A DNA stretch of 64,000 nucleotides. Origin: Bradyrhizobium sp. CSA112. GTDB taxonomy: Bacteria; Pseudomonadota; Alphaproteobacteria; Rhizobiales; Xanthobacteraceae. Shown here in pieces: positions 52,306-61,271 of the stretch (positions within the stretch are counted from its first letter, which is position 1; each line of letters starts with the position of its first letter). The position numbers were made by a program, and so were the translations under genes. The notes below the pieces were generated by a model. It saw only the letters and a list, made by a program, of their open reading frames with translations, had not been told where the DNA came from and searched no databases. The DNA lies in NCBI RefSeq assembly GCF_029051645.1, contig NZ_JAACFS010000004.1, forward strand, positions 310,001 to 374,000, read 5' to 3'.

Positions 52306-53136
52306 ATGATTGATCCACTGTACGTTGCATCGGGATTCGGCGTCGGCGTGCTGGTCGGAATGACGGGTGTCGGTGGCGGCTCCCTGATGACGCCGTTGCT
52401 GATCCTGCTGTTCGGCATTCATCCAGCGACCGCCGTCGGCACTGATCTGCTATACGCTGCGGCTACCAAGGCCGGCGGCAGCGTGGTGCATGGCTGGGCC
52501 CGCAGCATTCACTGGCCGGCCGTAATGCGCCTCGCCAGCGGTAGCATCCCGGCGAGCATAGTGACGCTGCTCGTGCTGTGGCAGCTCGACCTCAACGGGG
52601 CATCCGCGCGCAGCCTGATCAATCTGGTGCTGTGCTTTGCGCTCATCCTCACCGCGACATCGTTGATCTTCCGCAAGGCGATAATGGATCGATACCGCCG
52701 GCGTATGGAACGGCTCGATGCCTCGACGACCGGCAGCGCGACCGTGATGGTCGGCGTAGCGCTGGGCGTGCTGGTCTCGATCTCGTCGGTGGGTGCCGGC
52801 GCAGTTGGGGTAACCGCGCTGCTGCTGCTTTATCCGCGCCTGCCGATGGCAAGCATCGTCGGCTCCGACATCGCGCACGCGGTGCCGCTGACGCTGGTGG
52901 CGGGCATCGGCCACTGGGCGCTGGGTTCCGTTGATTGGGCGCTCATGGGTGTGCTGCTGATAGGCTCATTGCCTGGCATCGTTATCGGCAGTTATTGTGC
53001 GGTTCGGGTGCCGGAGACCGTGTTGAGGCTGGTGCTGGCCTCGGTTCTGGTTCTGGTCGCCGGCAAGCTTGTCGTCAACGAGCTGCATTTCTCGACGGAG
53101 AGCGTCGCAGCCGTTACCGGGAGCACCGCCCGTTAG
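52306..53136 (+). CDS. Sulfite exporter TauE/SafE family membrane protein
   Basis: 276 residues with about eight membrane helices in two inverted repeats: LVGMTGVGGGSLMTPLLILLFG near residue 16 and the second-half LVSISSVGAGAVGVTALLLLYP near 155, each with the family GVGGG-type loop. TauE/SafE proteins move sulfite, sulfonates or other anions across the inner membrane. It is not next to the sulfate cluster (3 kb away with unrelated genes between). Confidence 0.9.
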   Translation: MIDPLYVASGFGVGVLVGMTGVGGGSLMTPLLILLFGIHPATAVGTDLLYAAATKAGGSVVHGWARSIHWPAVMRLASGSIPASIVTLLVLWQLDLNGASARSLINLVLCFALILTATSLIFRKAIMDRYRRRMERLDASTTGSATVMVGVALGVLVSISSVGAGAVGVTALLLLYPRLPMASIVGSDIAHAVPLTLVAGIGHWALGSVDWALMGVLLIGSLPGIVIGSYCAVRVPETVLRLVLASVLVLVAGKLVVNELHFSTESVAAVTGSTAR

Positions 53137-53161
53137 AGCGTGCTCCTGGCATGCATCTTCC

Positions 53162-53950
53162 CTACGCCGCGGTCCAACCGCCGTCGATCGACAGATTGGC
53201 GCCGGTGATCTGGGCGGCATCGTCGCTGCACAGGAACAGCGCAAGCGCTGCGACCTGCTCCGAGGTCACGAATTCCTTGGTCGGCTGCGCCTCCAGCAGC
53301 ACATCGTTGATGACCTGCTCCTTGGTCATGTTGCGCGCCTTCATGGTGTCGGGAATCTGCTTCTCGACCAACGGCGTCCAGACATAGCCCGGGCTGATGC
53401 AGTTGCAGGTGATCTTGAAAGTCGCAAGCTCCAGCGCCACCGTCTTGGTGAGACCCGCGATGCCGTGTTTGGCCGAGACATAGGCCGACTTGAACGGCGA
53501 AGCGACCAGCGAGTGAGCGGAAGCCGTGTTGATGATGCGGCCCCAGCCGCGCTTCTTCATGCCGGGCACCGCGGCGCGGATGCTGTAAAACGCCGACGAC
53601 AGGTTGATGCCGATGATGGCTTCCCACTTCTCGGGCGGGAATTCCTCGATCGGCGATACGAACTGGATGCCGGCATTGTTGACGAGGATATCGACCGCGC
53701 CAAAAGTCTTCTCGCCAAGCGCTATCATTTCGGCGATCTCGGCGGGCTTGGTCATGTCGGCGGGCGAATGCACGGCCCGGACCTTGAAATCGGTCTCGAT
53801 GCCGGAGCGCTCGCGCTCTATATCGGCCGGCACGCCCATGCCGTTGAGCACAACATTGGCGCCGGCGGCGGCGAAAGCGCGCGCGTAAGCCAATCCGATG
53901 CCGCTGGTCGAGCCGGTCACGACAGCGGTCTTGCCTTTTAACGTACCCAT
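53162..53950 (-). CDS. bdhA: 3-hydroxybutyrate dehydrogenase
   Basis: 262 residues from the ATG at 53950, which has GGAG at 8-base spacing; the ATG at 53959 is too close to it. SDR motifs VVTGSTSGIGLAYARAF, NNAGIQFVSPIEEFP, SAHSLVAS and YVSAKHG (catalytic Tyr). The HSPADMTKPAEI block and the long C-terminal loop (VEKQIPDTMKARNMTKEQV) are diagnostic of D-3-hydroxybutyrate dehydrogenase, which makes acetoacetate from 3-hydroxybutyrate during polyhydroxybutyrate use. It starts where the patatin gene ends, so the two are co-expressed. Confidence 0.92.
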   Translation of the reverse strand: MGTLKGKTAVVTGSTSGIGLAYARAFAAAGANVVLNGMGVPADIERERSGIETDFKVRAVHSPADMTKPAEIAEMIALGEKTFGAVDILVNNAGIQFVSPIEEFPPEKWEAIIGINLSSAFYSIRAAVPGMKKRGWGRIINTASAHSLVASPFKSAYVSAKHGIAGLTKTVALELATFKITCNCISPGYVWTPLVEKQIPDTMKARNMTKEQVINDVLLEAQPTKEFVTSEQVAALALFLCSDDAAQITGANLSIDGGWTAA

Positions 53951-53955
53951 TCCAT

Positions 53956-55131
53956 TCACTCCTGCTTGGCTCCGGGGGACTTCGGAATATCCCCCGTCAT
54001 ATCGTAGGCCATCATGGTCTCGTCTGATTGCGGACGCTCCAGCACATCCTTGTGACGCATCGAAAGATGAACGTCACGGACGCCAGCGTTCCAGTGCTCG
54101 ACCATGGCGACATGCGAAAAGTCGTAATCCTTGGACGAGGTTTCGTAGTTCTTGCTCTTGTAGATCAGGTGCACGACGGTGACAGTGTTTTCCCTCGCCG
54201 CGTTGCAAAGGACTTCCACCGATGGATCGCTCTTGAGGTGATCGGGCAGCTTTCCAAGCAGCTCGCGCAGCGCTTTCCGCGCGTTGTGTATCTGCTTGTT
54301 CTTGTCGGTAGTCATGCGAGTGCGACTGGAATAACGGATGTCCTTTTCTCGCTCGGCGGCTTCGAGCAGCGATGTCGGCACTTCGCCGCGCGCGCTGAAC
54401 AGGTCGACCTGAAAGATCAGAAGATCGCGGTTGTTTTCCCCAGCCAGCACATAGTCGAGCGGCGTGTTGGAGGCGATGCCGCCGTCCCAATAGTGCTCGC
54501 CTTCGATGACGATGGATGGAAAGCCCGGCGGCAGCGCGCCGGAGGCCATGATGTGCTCCGGCCCGATCTTCTTGCCGAGTTTTCTGAACTCGAAATTGTC
54601 GAAATATCTGAGATTGCCCGAGGCCACGCCGACTGCGCCCACGCTGAGCCGCATTTTCAGATCGTTGATGCGATCGAAGTCGACCAGCCGTTCCAGCGTC
54701 TTCTTCAAGGGCGCGGTGTCGTAATAGCTCTGCGACTGCGGGCTGCCCGGCGGCCACAACGGCGCCGGGGGAATCCGCGGCGTGAAAAAGCCGGGCACGC
54801 CAAAGGTAGCGATCAGGGCGGCGCTGGTTTCGTTGAACAGCGAGCGCGCCCGATCGCCCGATGCGACCGGATTCCACGGCACCGGAGATGACACCATCTC
54901 CCAGAATTCCTTGAGGCGATCGACGCGCGTTTCAGGGCCGTTGCCGGCAATGATCGCGGCGTTGACGGCGCCAATCGAAATGCCTGCGACCCATTCCGGT
55001 TCGAAGCCCGAGCGGCACAGCGCCTGAAAGGCACCCGCCTGATAGGAGCCGAGCGCACCGCCACCTTGCAGCACCAGTACGCGCTGCGCCATGGCGGGTG
55101 TCGTGGCTGGCGCAGAGTCGGAAAGATCCAT
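53956..55131 (-). CDS. Patatin-like phospholipase with DUF3734 C-terminus
   Basis: 391 residues from the ATG at 55131; starts at 55212 (TTG) and 55092 (ATG) are possible. Oxyanion loop LQGGGALGSYQ, nucleophile Ser in GISIGAVNAA and catalytic Asp in YWDGGIASNTPL, all present. After about residue 210 a DUF3734 domain follows (RTRMTTDKNKQIHNARKALREL; HLIYKSKNYETSSKDYDFSH). Family members next to bdhA are commonly tied to polyhydroxybutyrate metabolism; a lipid or polyester hydrolase role is inferred. No ribosome site is clear. Confidence 0.9.
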   Translation of the reverse strand: MDLSDSAPATTPAMAQRVLVLQGGGALGSYQAGAFQALCRSGFEPEWVAGISIGAVNAAIIAGNGPETRVDRLKEFWEMVSSPVPWNPVASGDRARSLFNETSAALIATFGVPGFFTPRIPPAPLWPPGSPQSQSYYDTAPLKKTLERLVDFDRINDLKMRLSVGAVGVASGNLRYFDNFEFRKLGKKIGPEHIMASGALPPGFPSIVIEGEHYWDGGIASNTPLDYVLAGENNRDLLIFQVDLFSARGEVPTSLLEAAEREKDIRYSSRTRMTTDKNKQIHNARKALRELLGKLPDHLKSDPSVEVLCNAARENTVTVVHLIYKSKNYETSSKDYDFSHVAMVEHWNAGVRDVHLSMRHKDVLERPQSDETMMAYDMTGDIPKSPGAKQE

Positions 55132-55268
55132 CGTGACCGTCGGCGAGTAGACAATGACAGCGGCACCGTGGCGGCAGTTCGCGACGGCGTCAATCAGCGA
55201 GATCGGAAGCAAGGATCACGCCGAGTTTATCGCCTCGTGAGGCGCGACGCCCGTGTTCCGGACCTGCT

Positions 55269-55766
55269 TCAGGTTGATGCAAGGATGAGCGTCCAGAACA
55301 CCTTGTATTTGGTGCCTGGAGCATAAGTCGCCGCGATGCCCAATTTTGTGACACCGTTTTTGAGCATATTCGCCTTGTGGGGCGGCGAATCGCGCCAGCC
55401 GGAGAAGGCCTCCGCCAGGGTGTGGTATCCAGCCGAGACATTTTCGACCGCGAGCGTCGCTGGATAGCCGGAAGCGCCGAGCCGCTTCTCCAGCGGGCCC
55501 TTCACATTGTGGTCCATCTTGTTGCGTGCCGCCATCGCCCGGGACTGCTGCTCGGCGAGCTTGATCAGCTCGGGATCGACCACCACGGCGCCGAGGCCGT
55601 TGTTCTGGCGGTATTGCGAGATCATGATCGCCGCAGCGGCCGGATCGAGCGTGGCGCCGGGTTGCGCCATGTCGAGATACATGGCCGGCTGATCCGGGAT
55701 TTTGACGTCTGCCGAGCAGCCGGCAAGCAGCAAGAGCCCGATAATCGCGGTAGTCGCCCGTTTCAC
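55269..55766 (-). CDS. CAP (SCP/PR1-like) domain lipoprotein
   Basis: 165 residues from a GTG at 55766, with GGGGGA upstream. Signal peptide with lipobox LLAGC at about residue 16, then a CAP domain (about 45-160): ISQYRQNNGLGAVVVDPELIKLA, MDHNVKG and SPPHKANMLKNGVTKLGIA, including conserved His residues of the CAP cavity. The frame runs upstream to 55850 without similarity. Function of bacterial CAP lipoproteins is not settled. Confidence 0.87.
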   Translation of the reverse strand: MKRATTAIIGLLLLAGCSADVKIPDQPAMYLDMAQPGATLDPAAAAIMISQYRQNNGLGAVVVDPELIKLAEQQSRAMAARNKMDHNVKGPLEKRLGASGYPATLAVENVSAGYHTLAEAFSGWRDSPPHKANMLKNGVTKLGIAATYAPGTKYKVFWTLILAST

Positions 55767-55845
55767 TGATAGAATCCCCCAAAGAATCCCCGAAGGCTGG
55801 ACGGCCGTTGTTGCATACCAACCGTGGCTGAATGGTGAACGGGGT

Positions 55846-55885
55846 GTCATTCCGGGGCGATGCGCAGCATCGAACCCGGAATGAC
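55846..55885. repeat. Extragenic palindrome (CGTCATTCCGGG family), short
   Basis: GTCATTCCGGGGCGATGCG and CGCATCGAACCCGGAATGAC (minor mismatch) form a compact hairpin. Confidence 0.88.
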
Positions 55886-55901
55886 AGCAACATTTGGCGC
55901 G

Positions 55902-55990
55902 GGTAGCCCGGATGAAGCGAAGCGCAATCCGGGAACGGTCCGTCCGCGTGGCAAGCAGCCCCGGATTACGCTGCGCTCCATCCGGGCTAC
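55902..55990. repeat. Extragenic palindrome (GTAGCCCGGAT family)
   Basis: GTAGCCCGGATGAAGCGAAG and GCGCTCCATCCGGGCTAC arms; second copy of the 15532-15624 element. It lies 12 bases past the cysA stop. Confidence 0.9.
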
Positions 55991-56002
55991 TGGGCTACGA
56001 AA

Positions 56003-57052
56003 TCAATCCTGGGCAGCAAAGATTCGGTAGCGGCGGGGCTGCAGACCGATGATCTCGCCGGCCTGGAGTTCCCGGTCCCGCGGGGCGTCGATCTCAATCA
56101 CGGTCTTGCCCTCACCGCCCGACAGCGCGATCTCCGCCCGCTGGATCGGACCGAACGAGCGGACATGGCGCACCGCGCCCTCCAGCGAGCCGGTTCCGGC
56201 CGGCCCAATCTGCATGTCGTGGCGGCGGACGAACAGCTTTGAGGCGCCGGGGGCCGCGCCATCGGCGGTGATATTGAGCGGCTGGCCGCCGAGCCGCACC
56301 GAGCCGCCGGCAACCTCCACCGGCAGCACGATGGATTCGCCGATGAAGCCGTGGACGAAGGCGGTGGCGGGATTGTCATAGACATCGCCGGGCGTGCCGA
56401 TCTGCTCGATACGGCCCTTGTCCATCACAACGACGCGGTTGGCGACTTCGAGCGCCTCTTCCTGGTCGTGGGTGACGAAGATCGAGGTGACGTGGATTTC
56501 CGAATGCAGCGAGCGCAGCCATTGCCGCAGCTCTTTGCGCACCTTGGCATCGAGCGCGCCAAAAGGCTCGTCGAGCAGCAGGATGCGCGGCTCGATCGCA
56601 AGCGCGCGCGCCAGCGCAATGCGTTGCCGCTGGCCGCCGGACAACTGGCTCGGATAGCGGTTGGCCAGCCAGTCGAGCTGCACCAAGTCGAGCAATTCCT
56701 TGACGCGGGCGCGGATCGTGGCTTCGTCCTTGCGCACGGCGCGCGGCTGCACGCGCAGGCCAAAGGCGACATTCTCGAACACCGTCATGTGGCGGAACAG
56801 CGCGTAGTGCTGAAACACGAATCCGACATGGCGCTCGCTCGCGCCGTGGCCGAGCGCGTCCTCGCCATCGATCGTGACCTCGCCGGCATCCGGCCAGTCG
56901 AGCCCGGCAATGATGCGGAGCAGCGTCGTCTTGCCCGAACCGGACGGGCCGAGCAGCGCCAGCAATTCGCCCTTGCCGACTTTCAGATCGACATTGTCGA
57001 GCGCGGCAAACGAGCCGAATTTCTTGACGATGTTTTTGACTTCAATTGTCAC
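56003..57052 (-). CDS. cysA: Sulfate/thiosulfate ABC transporter ATPase
   Basis: 349 residues from a GTG overlapping the cysW stop (GTGA). ATPase motifs: Walker [11 protein letters not shown]-loop FVFQHYALF, signature [15 protein letters not shown], Walker [13 protein letters not shown] and H-loop [13 protein letters not shown]-terminal TOBE-type regulatory domain follows (about 240-349). Powers sulfate and thiosulfate uptake with CysT, CysW and CysP. Last gene of the transport operon. Confidence 0.95.
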   Translation of the reverse strand: MTIEVKNIVKKFGSFAALDNVDLKVGKGELLALLGPSGSGKTTLLRIIAGLDWPDAGEVTIDGEDALGHGASERHVGFVFQHYALFRHMTVFENVAFGLRVQPRAVRKDEATIRARVKELLDLVQLDWLANRYPSQLSGGQRQRIALARALAIEPRILLLDEPFGALDAKVRKELRQWLRSLHSEIHVTSIFVTHDQEEALEVANRVVVMDKGRIEQIGTPGDVYDNPATAFVHGFIGESIVLPVEVAGGSVRLGGQPLNITADGAAPGASKLFVRRHDMQIGPAGTGSLEGAVRHVRSFGPIQRAEIALSGGEGKTVIEIDAPRDRELQAGEIIGLQPRRYRIFAAQD

Positions 57053-58017
57053 TCAGATCGTCCTTCTGGGGTTTGTCCTTCGTCCAGACGCTGTTCGAGA
57101 ACGGTCTTCACGACCAGCGTGATCAGGGCCAGCATCGCCAGGAGCGAGGCAATCGCAAACGACGCCACGAATTGATACTCATTATAGAGGATTTCGACCA
57201 GCAGTGGCATGGTGTTGGTCTCGCCGCGGATATGGCCAGAGACGACCGACACCGCGCCGAACTCGCCCATGGCGCGCGCGTTGCACAGCAGTACGCCATA
57301 CAACAGGCCCCATTTGATATTGGGCAGAGTGACGCGGAAGAAGGTCTGCAGGCCTGACGCTCCGAGCGAGATCGCGGCCTCTTCCTCCTGCGTGCCCTGC
57401 TCCTGCATCAGCGGAATGAGCGAGCGGGCGACGAAGGGAAACGTCACGAAGATCGTTGCCAGTGCGATGCCCGGCACGGCGAACAGGATGTGGATGTCGT
57501 GCGCCTGCAGCCATGTGCCCCAATAGCCCTGCGCGCCGAACAGGAGCACGAAGACGAGGCCCGAGATGACCGGACTGACCGAGAACGGCAGGTCGATCAG
57601 CGTGATCAGAAAGGTCTTGCCGGAAAAATCGAACTTTGCGATCGCCCAGGCTGCGATCACGCCGAACACCAGATTGAGGCTGACCGAGATCGCCGCCACC
57701 AGCAAAGTAAGCTTGATCGCCGACAGGGCCTCCGGCTCGGCAAGCGCCGCGAAATAGGCGTTGATGCCCTTGGAAAAGGCCGATGCGAACACCACCACCA
57801 GCGGCAGCACGACGAAAATCGTGAGAAAGGACAGCGCGAGCGCAATGATGATGAACCGGATCGGCCCGGGCTCGCTTCGCAGATCCCTGGAGGCAGCAGC
57901 CTGGCGGGCGCGGTCGCTGACTTTGCGGGCAGATGGTGGGGAAACGGCGAGATCCGCCGTAGAGGCGTAAGCCTGCAGCCGGGCCGCCGGAGTCACAAAG
58001 CTCGTTTGCGTCGACAT
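57049..58017 (-). CDS. cysW: Sulfate ABC transporter permease CysW
   Basis: 322 residues. Cytoplasmic N-terminal extension (about 1-50, Arg/Ala-rich), six membrane helices and the permease EAA loop ([22 protein letters not shown]). [27 protein letters not shown] is characteristic of CysW. It starts 10 bases after the cysT stop and overlaps cysA by 4 bases. Confidence 0.95.
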   Translation of the reverse strand: MSTQTSFVTPAARLQAYASTADLAVSPPSARKVSDRARQAAASRDLRSEPGPIRFIIIALALSFLTIFVVLPLVVVFASAFSKGINAYFAALAEPEALSAIKLTLLVAAISVSLNLVFGVIAAWAIAKFDFSGKTFLITLIDLPFSVSPVISGLVFVLLFGAQGYWGTWLQAHDIHILFAVPGIALATIFVTFPFVARSLIPLMQEQGTQEEEAAISLGASGLQTFFRVTLPNIKWGLLYGVLLCNARAMGEFGAVSVVSGHIRGETNTMPLLVEILYNEYQFVASFAIASLLAMLALITLVVKTVLEQRLDEGQTPEGRSE

Positions 58018-58027
58018 CGACCGGCCC

Positions 58028-58864
58028 TCAGTGCGCGGGAATGCGGGTTTGCGCCCAGCGTTGCAGGCGGTTGACGGCGAAGATGATCACGAACGAAGCC
58101 AGCAGCATGACAACGGCGATCGCCGTCGCATCGGCATAGCGAAATTCGGACAACCGGATCACGATCAGGAGCGGCGCGATTTCCGACACGTTCGGCAGAT
58201 TGCCGGCGATGAAGATCACCGAACCGTATTCACCGACCGCGCGGGCAAACGCCAGCGCAAAGCCGGTCAATAGCGCCGGAATCAGGCTTGGCATGATCAC
58301 CCGGAACACGGTGTGCCAGCGGTTGGCGCCAAGACTCGCGGCCGCTTCCTCGATTTCGGGATCGAGATCGATCAGCACGGGCTGCACCGTGCGCACCACG
58401 AAGGGGATGCCGATGAAAACCATCGCAATGAAAATGCCGATCGGCGTGAACGCAACCTTGATGCCGAGCTCAGCCAGCGGCGCCCCCAGCCAGCCCTTCT
58501 GCGCGAACAACTGCGTCAGCGCCACGCCGGCAACCGCAGTCGGCAGCGCAAAGGGAATGTCGACGATGGCGTCGAACAGCCGCCGGCCGGGAAAGCGATA
58601 CCGCACCAGCGCCCAAACGATGATCGTGCCCATCACCAAATTGACGCAGGCCGCCGCAAAGGAAAGGCCAAACGAAATCTTCAGCGCATTCAGGGTGCGG
58701 CGGCTGGTGAGAATTTCCCAGAACTGTATTGGCGAGAGCTCGAGCGTCTTGAGAAAGAGACCGGCGAGCGGAATGAGGATAATAACGGAAAGCCATGTCA
58801 GGGTCAGTCCCATGGTGAGACCGAACCCTGGCAGGCTGCTTCGCCGCGCGACCGCTGTGCTCAC
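58028..58864 (-). CDS. cysT: Sulfate ABC transporter permease CysT
   Basis: 278 residues from a GTG at 58864 with AAGGGGGA upstream. Six membrane helices, EAA loop ([21 protein letters not shown]) and [19 protein letters not shown], typical of CysT. An ORF extension to 58966 overlaps cysP and is rejected. Pairs with CysW to form the membrane channel. Follows cysP by 35 bases. Confidence 0.95.
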   Translation of the reverse strand: MSTAVARRSSLPGFGLTMGLTLTWLSVIILIPLAGLFLKTLELSPIQFWEILTSRRTLNALKISFGLSFAAACVNLVMGTIIVWALVRYRFPGRRLFDAIVDIPFALPTAVAGVALTQLFAQKGWLGAPLAELGIKVAFTPIGIFIAMVFIGIPFVVRTVQPVLIDLDPEIEEAAASLGANRWHTVFRVIMPSLIPALLTGFALAFARAVGEYGSVIFIAGNLPNVSEIAPLLIVIRLSEFRYADATAIAVVMLLASFVIIFAVNRLQRWAQTRIPAH

Positions 58865-58899
58865 AAATCCCCCTTCGCTACGGCTGGCCGTTGGCCAGA

Positions 58900-59889
58900 T
58901 CAATTCTTGTAAATCTGGTCGAAAATGCCGCCTTCGCCGAAGTGATCTTTCTGCGCCTTGGTCCAACCACCGAAAACGTCGTCGATCGTGAAAAGTTCGA
59001 CCTTCGCGAAGGATTTTTCGTATTCCCTCGCGATTTCCGAATCACGCGGACGGTAGGAATTGCGTGCGGCAATTTCCTGACCCTCCTTGGTATACCAATG
59101 CTTCAGATAGGCATCGGCTACGGCGCGGGTGCCTTTTTTGTCAGCAACCTTGTCGACGACAGCCACCGGCGGCTCGGCGAGAATCGACAGCGGCGGAGCC
59201 ACAATCTCGAACTTGTCCTTGCCGAACTCGCGCTGCGCCAGGAACGCCTCGTTCTCCCACGCCAGCAGCACGTCGCCCACCCCGCGCTCGACAAACGTCA
59301 CCGTCGAGCCGCGCGCGCCGGTGTCGAGCACCGGGACGTTCTTGAAGAGATCGGCGACGAACTTCTTCGCCTTGTCGGCGGAGCCGAATTTCTTTTCAGC
59401 AAAGCCCCACGCCGCCAGGTAGTTCCAGCGCGCGCCGCCCGAGGTCTTCGGGTTCGGCGTAATCACCTGCACGCCGGGCTTGATCAGATCGTCCCAATCC
59501 TTGATCGCCTTGGGGTTACCCTTGCGCACCAGGAACACGATCGTCGAGGTGTAAGGCGAGGCATTGAGCGACAAACGTTTCTGCCATTCGGGAGCCACCA
59601 GGCCCTTGGCGGCGATAGCGTCGATGTCATAGGCCAGCGCCAACGTGACGACATCCGCCTGCAGGCCGTCGATCACGGCACGCGCCTGCGAGCCCGAGCC
59701 GCCATGCGACTGCTTGATCTCGACGCTCTTGCCGGTCTCCTTGCTGTAGGCCGCCACAAACGCCTTGTTGAAGTCGGCATAGAGCTCACGCGTCGGGTCG
59801 TAGGACACGTTGAGCAGGGTGTAATCGGCAGCGAAGGCCGAGCTTGCCCAGAGCAACCCAGCAACGAGCGGCAGAATGCGACGGATCAT
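58900..59889 (-). CDS. cysP: Periplasmic sulfate-binding protein
   Basis: 329 residues from the ATG at 59889, preceded by GGAG. Signal peptide about 1-20 (ending AFA). The mature protein has [51 protein letters not shown] and RPRDSEIA, the Sbp/CysP pattern that binds a dehydrated sulfate by backbone amides. First gene of cysPTWA. It is separated from cysH by about 140 bases with a hairpin and a weak promoter. Confidence 0.95.
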   Translation of the reverse strand: MIRRILPLVAGLLWASSAFAADYTLLNVSYDPTRELYADFNKAFVAAYSKETGKSVEIKQSHGGSGSQARAVIDGLQADVVTLALAYDIDAIAAKGLVAPEWQKRLSLNASPYTSTIVFLVRKGNPKAIKDWDDLIKPGVQVITPNPKTSGGARWNYLAAWGFAEKKFGSADKAKKFVADLFKNVPVLDTGARGSTVTFVERGVGDVLLAWENEAFLAQREFGKDKFEIVAPPLSILAEPPVAVVDKVADKKGTRAVADAYLKHWYTKEGQEIAARNSYRPRDSEIAREYEKSFAKVELFTIDDVFGGWTKAQKDHFGEGGIFDQIYKN

Positions 59890-59944
59890 CGTTGATCTCC
59901 ATTCGGCTTGATGAAGCATACCATCAAGGCACGGAGGCATAAGT

Positions 59945-59968
59945 CGCGACGAAAGGTCGCTTAGTCAA
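59945..59968 (-). promoter_or_regulatory. Candidate cysP promoter
   Basis: On the minus strand TTGACT (59968-59963) with a plausible but poor -10 (GACTTA after 17 bases). Transcription from here would make cysPTWA separable from the upstream reductase genes. Confidence 0.3.
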
Positions 59969-59971
59969 CGA

Positions 59972-59995
59972 AACCGCATTTTATTGTTTGCGGTT
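59972..59995. promoter_or_regulatory. Inverted repeat between cysH and cysP
   Basis: AACCGCA, 10-base AT-rich centre, TGCGGTT. It lies just upstream of the -35 candidate for cysP and downstream of the cysH stop. It could be an activator site for sulfur control or a weak terminator hairpin for the reductase transcript; no T run follows the stem on the minus strand. Confidence 0.45.
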
Positions 59996-60027
59996 CCGCA
60001 GCCTCGTTGTCCTATGAAGGCCGAATT

Positions 60028-60759
60028 CTAGGAAGTTTTCATCGTGTGGATGCCGCATTCCGTCTTGGCTCTGCCGCGCCAGCGGCCAGCGCGAGCCTCC
60101 TCGTCCGGCGAGGTCCGGCTGGAACACGGCATGCACCCGACCGACAGGTAGCCCGAGGCGACCAGCGGATGCGGCGGCAATTTGGCAAGCTTGTAGATCG
60201 CCTCGATCTCTTCGCGCGACACGTTGGCGAAGGGATTGAATTTCAGCTTCGCGCCGTCTTCCTCGACGACGGGAATCCCGGCGCGCGCGCCGCCTTGAAA
60301 ACGCTTGCGCCCGTTGATCCAGGCCGAGAACGGCTTCAGCGCCCGCGCCAGCGGCTCCACCTTGCGGATACGGCAACAGGCGTCGGGATCGGAAAACCAC
60401 AACTCGCGATCGGGATCCTGGCGTGAAAGCGCTTCTTCCAGCGGCTTGATCGAGCGGACGTCGCGAAGCCCGAGTGTCGCGATCAGCGTGTCGCGATAGG
60501 CGAGCGTCTCCTCGAACAACCATCCGGTATCGAGGAAGATCACGGGAATCGCAGGATCGACGTCCGCCATTACCTTGAGCAGCGCCGCCGATTCCGTACC
60601 GAACGACGACACCAGCGCAAGCTGTTCGCGGCCGACGGTCCGGAGCGCCGTTTCAATGACATGCGCCGGCGACGCGTCGCGCAAGGCATGGTCGAGCGTC
60701 TGCGCCGAATGCAAGATCGCCGCATCCGCGCTGAGGGCGTTCCGTAAGATCATGGTCAC
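60028..60759 (-). CDS. cysH: Assimilatory adenylyl-sulfate (APS) reductase
   Basis: 243 residues from a GTG overlapping the DUF934 stop (GTGA). SSFGTESAALLKV PP-loop-like motif, DTGWLFEETL, INGRKRFQGGAR and FNPFANVSREEI. The cysteine pairs DACCRIRKVEP and GCMPC bind a [4Fe-4S] cluster, so it is expected to use APS rather than PAPS. The C-terminal catalytic motif is ECGIH. Reduces activated sulfate to sulfite with thioredoxin. No ATP sulfurylase (cysDN) lies in the window. Confidence 0.95.
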   Translation of the reverse strand: MTMILRNALSADAAILHSAQTLDHALRDASPAHVIETALRTVGREQLALVSSFGTESAALLKVMADVDPAIPVIFLDTGWLFEETLAYRDTLIATLGLRDVRSIKPLEEALSRQDPDRELWFSDPDACCRIRKVEPLARALKPFSAWINGRKRFQGGARAGIPVVEEDGAKLKFNPFANVSREEIEAIYKLAKLPPHPLVASGYLSVGCMPCSSRTSPDEEARAGRWRGRAKTECGIHTMKTS

Positions 60760-61271
60760 TGGCCGGCACTCTCCGAATGACGCAACTGCATCCGCCGATT
60801 GAGCGCGGTGAGGCGGCCGTCGCCGGTCGGCTGGTAAAACACCGAATAGCGTTTCATGGTCTCGGCGAAGGCGTCGGCATCGGCGTCCTTCTTCACCTCG
60901 AAGGCGTCGAAGCCGGCGCGCGACATGAATACGAACTGGTCGCGCAGCACCTGGCCGGTGGCGCGCAGCTCGCCGTCATAGCCATGCCGTTCGCGCAACA
61001 GGCGCGCCTGGCTGTAGGCGCGGCCGTCGCGGAAGGTCGGAAACACCAGCGCGACAGCGGCAAGGCGTTCAAGATAAGGCACGAGATCGTCGACGGCGCG
61101 ATTGTTCGGCCAGACCACGCCGGTCTTGCCCGGACGGCGCGACAAGATGTCGGGATCGGCGAGAAAGCGTTCCGCCGAAATCAGGATGTCGCCGTCGCCA
61201 GGCAGTTCCGCGCCGTCGGCGACATGGACGAACAGATCGGTGGTGATTCTTCCGTTCTTAACGAGTGGCAT
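60756..61271 (-). CDS. DUF934 protein of sulfate assimilation
   Basis: 171 residues. The DUF934 pattern is seen as VWPNNRAVDDLVPYLERLAAVALVFP and FRDGRAYSQARLLRERHGYDGELRATGQVLRDQ. It lies between cysI and cysH in many alphaproteobacteria and overlaps both here (14 and 4 bases). The exact biochemical role is not established; association with sulfite reduction is by constant neighbourhood. Confidence 0.92.
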   Translation of the reverse strand: MPLVKNGRITTDLFVHVADGAELPGDGDILISAERFLADPDILSRRPGKTGVVWPNNRAVDDLVPYLERLAAVALVFPTFRDGRAYSQARLLRERHGYDGELRATGQVLRDQFVFMSRAGFDAFEVKKDADADAFAETMKRYSVFYQPTGDGRLTALNRRMQLRHSESAGQ

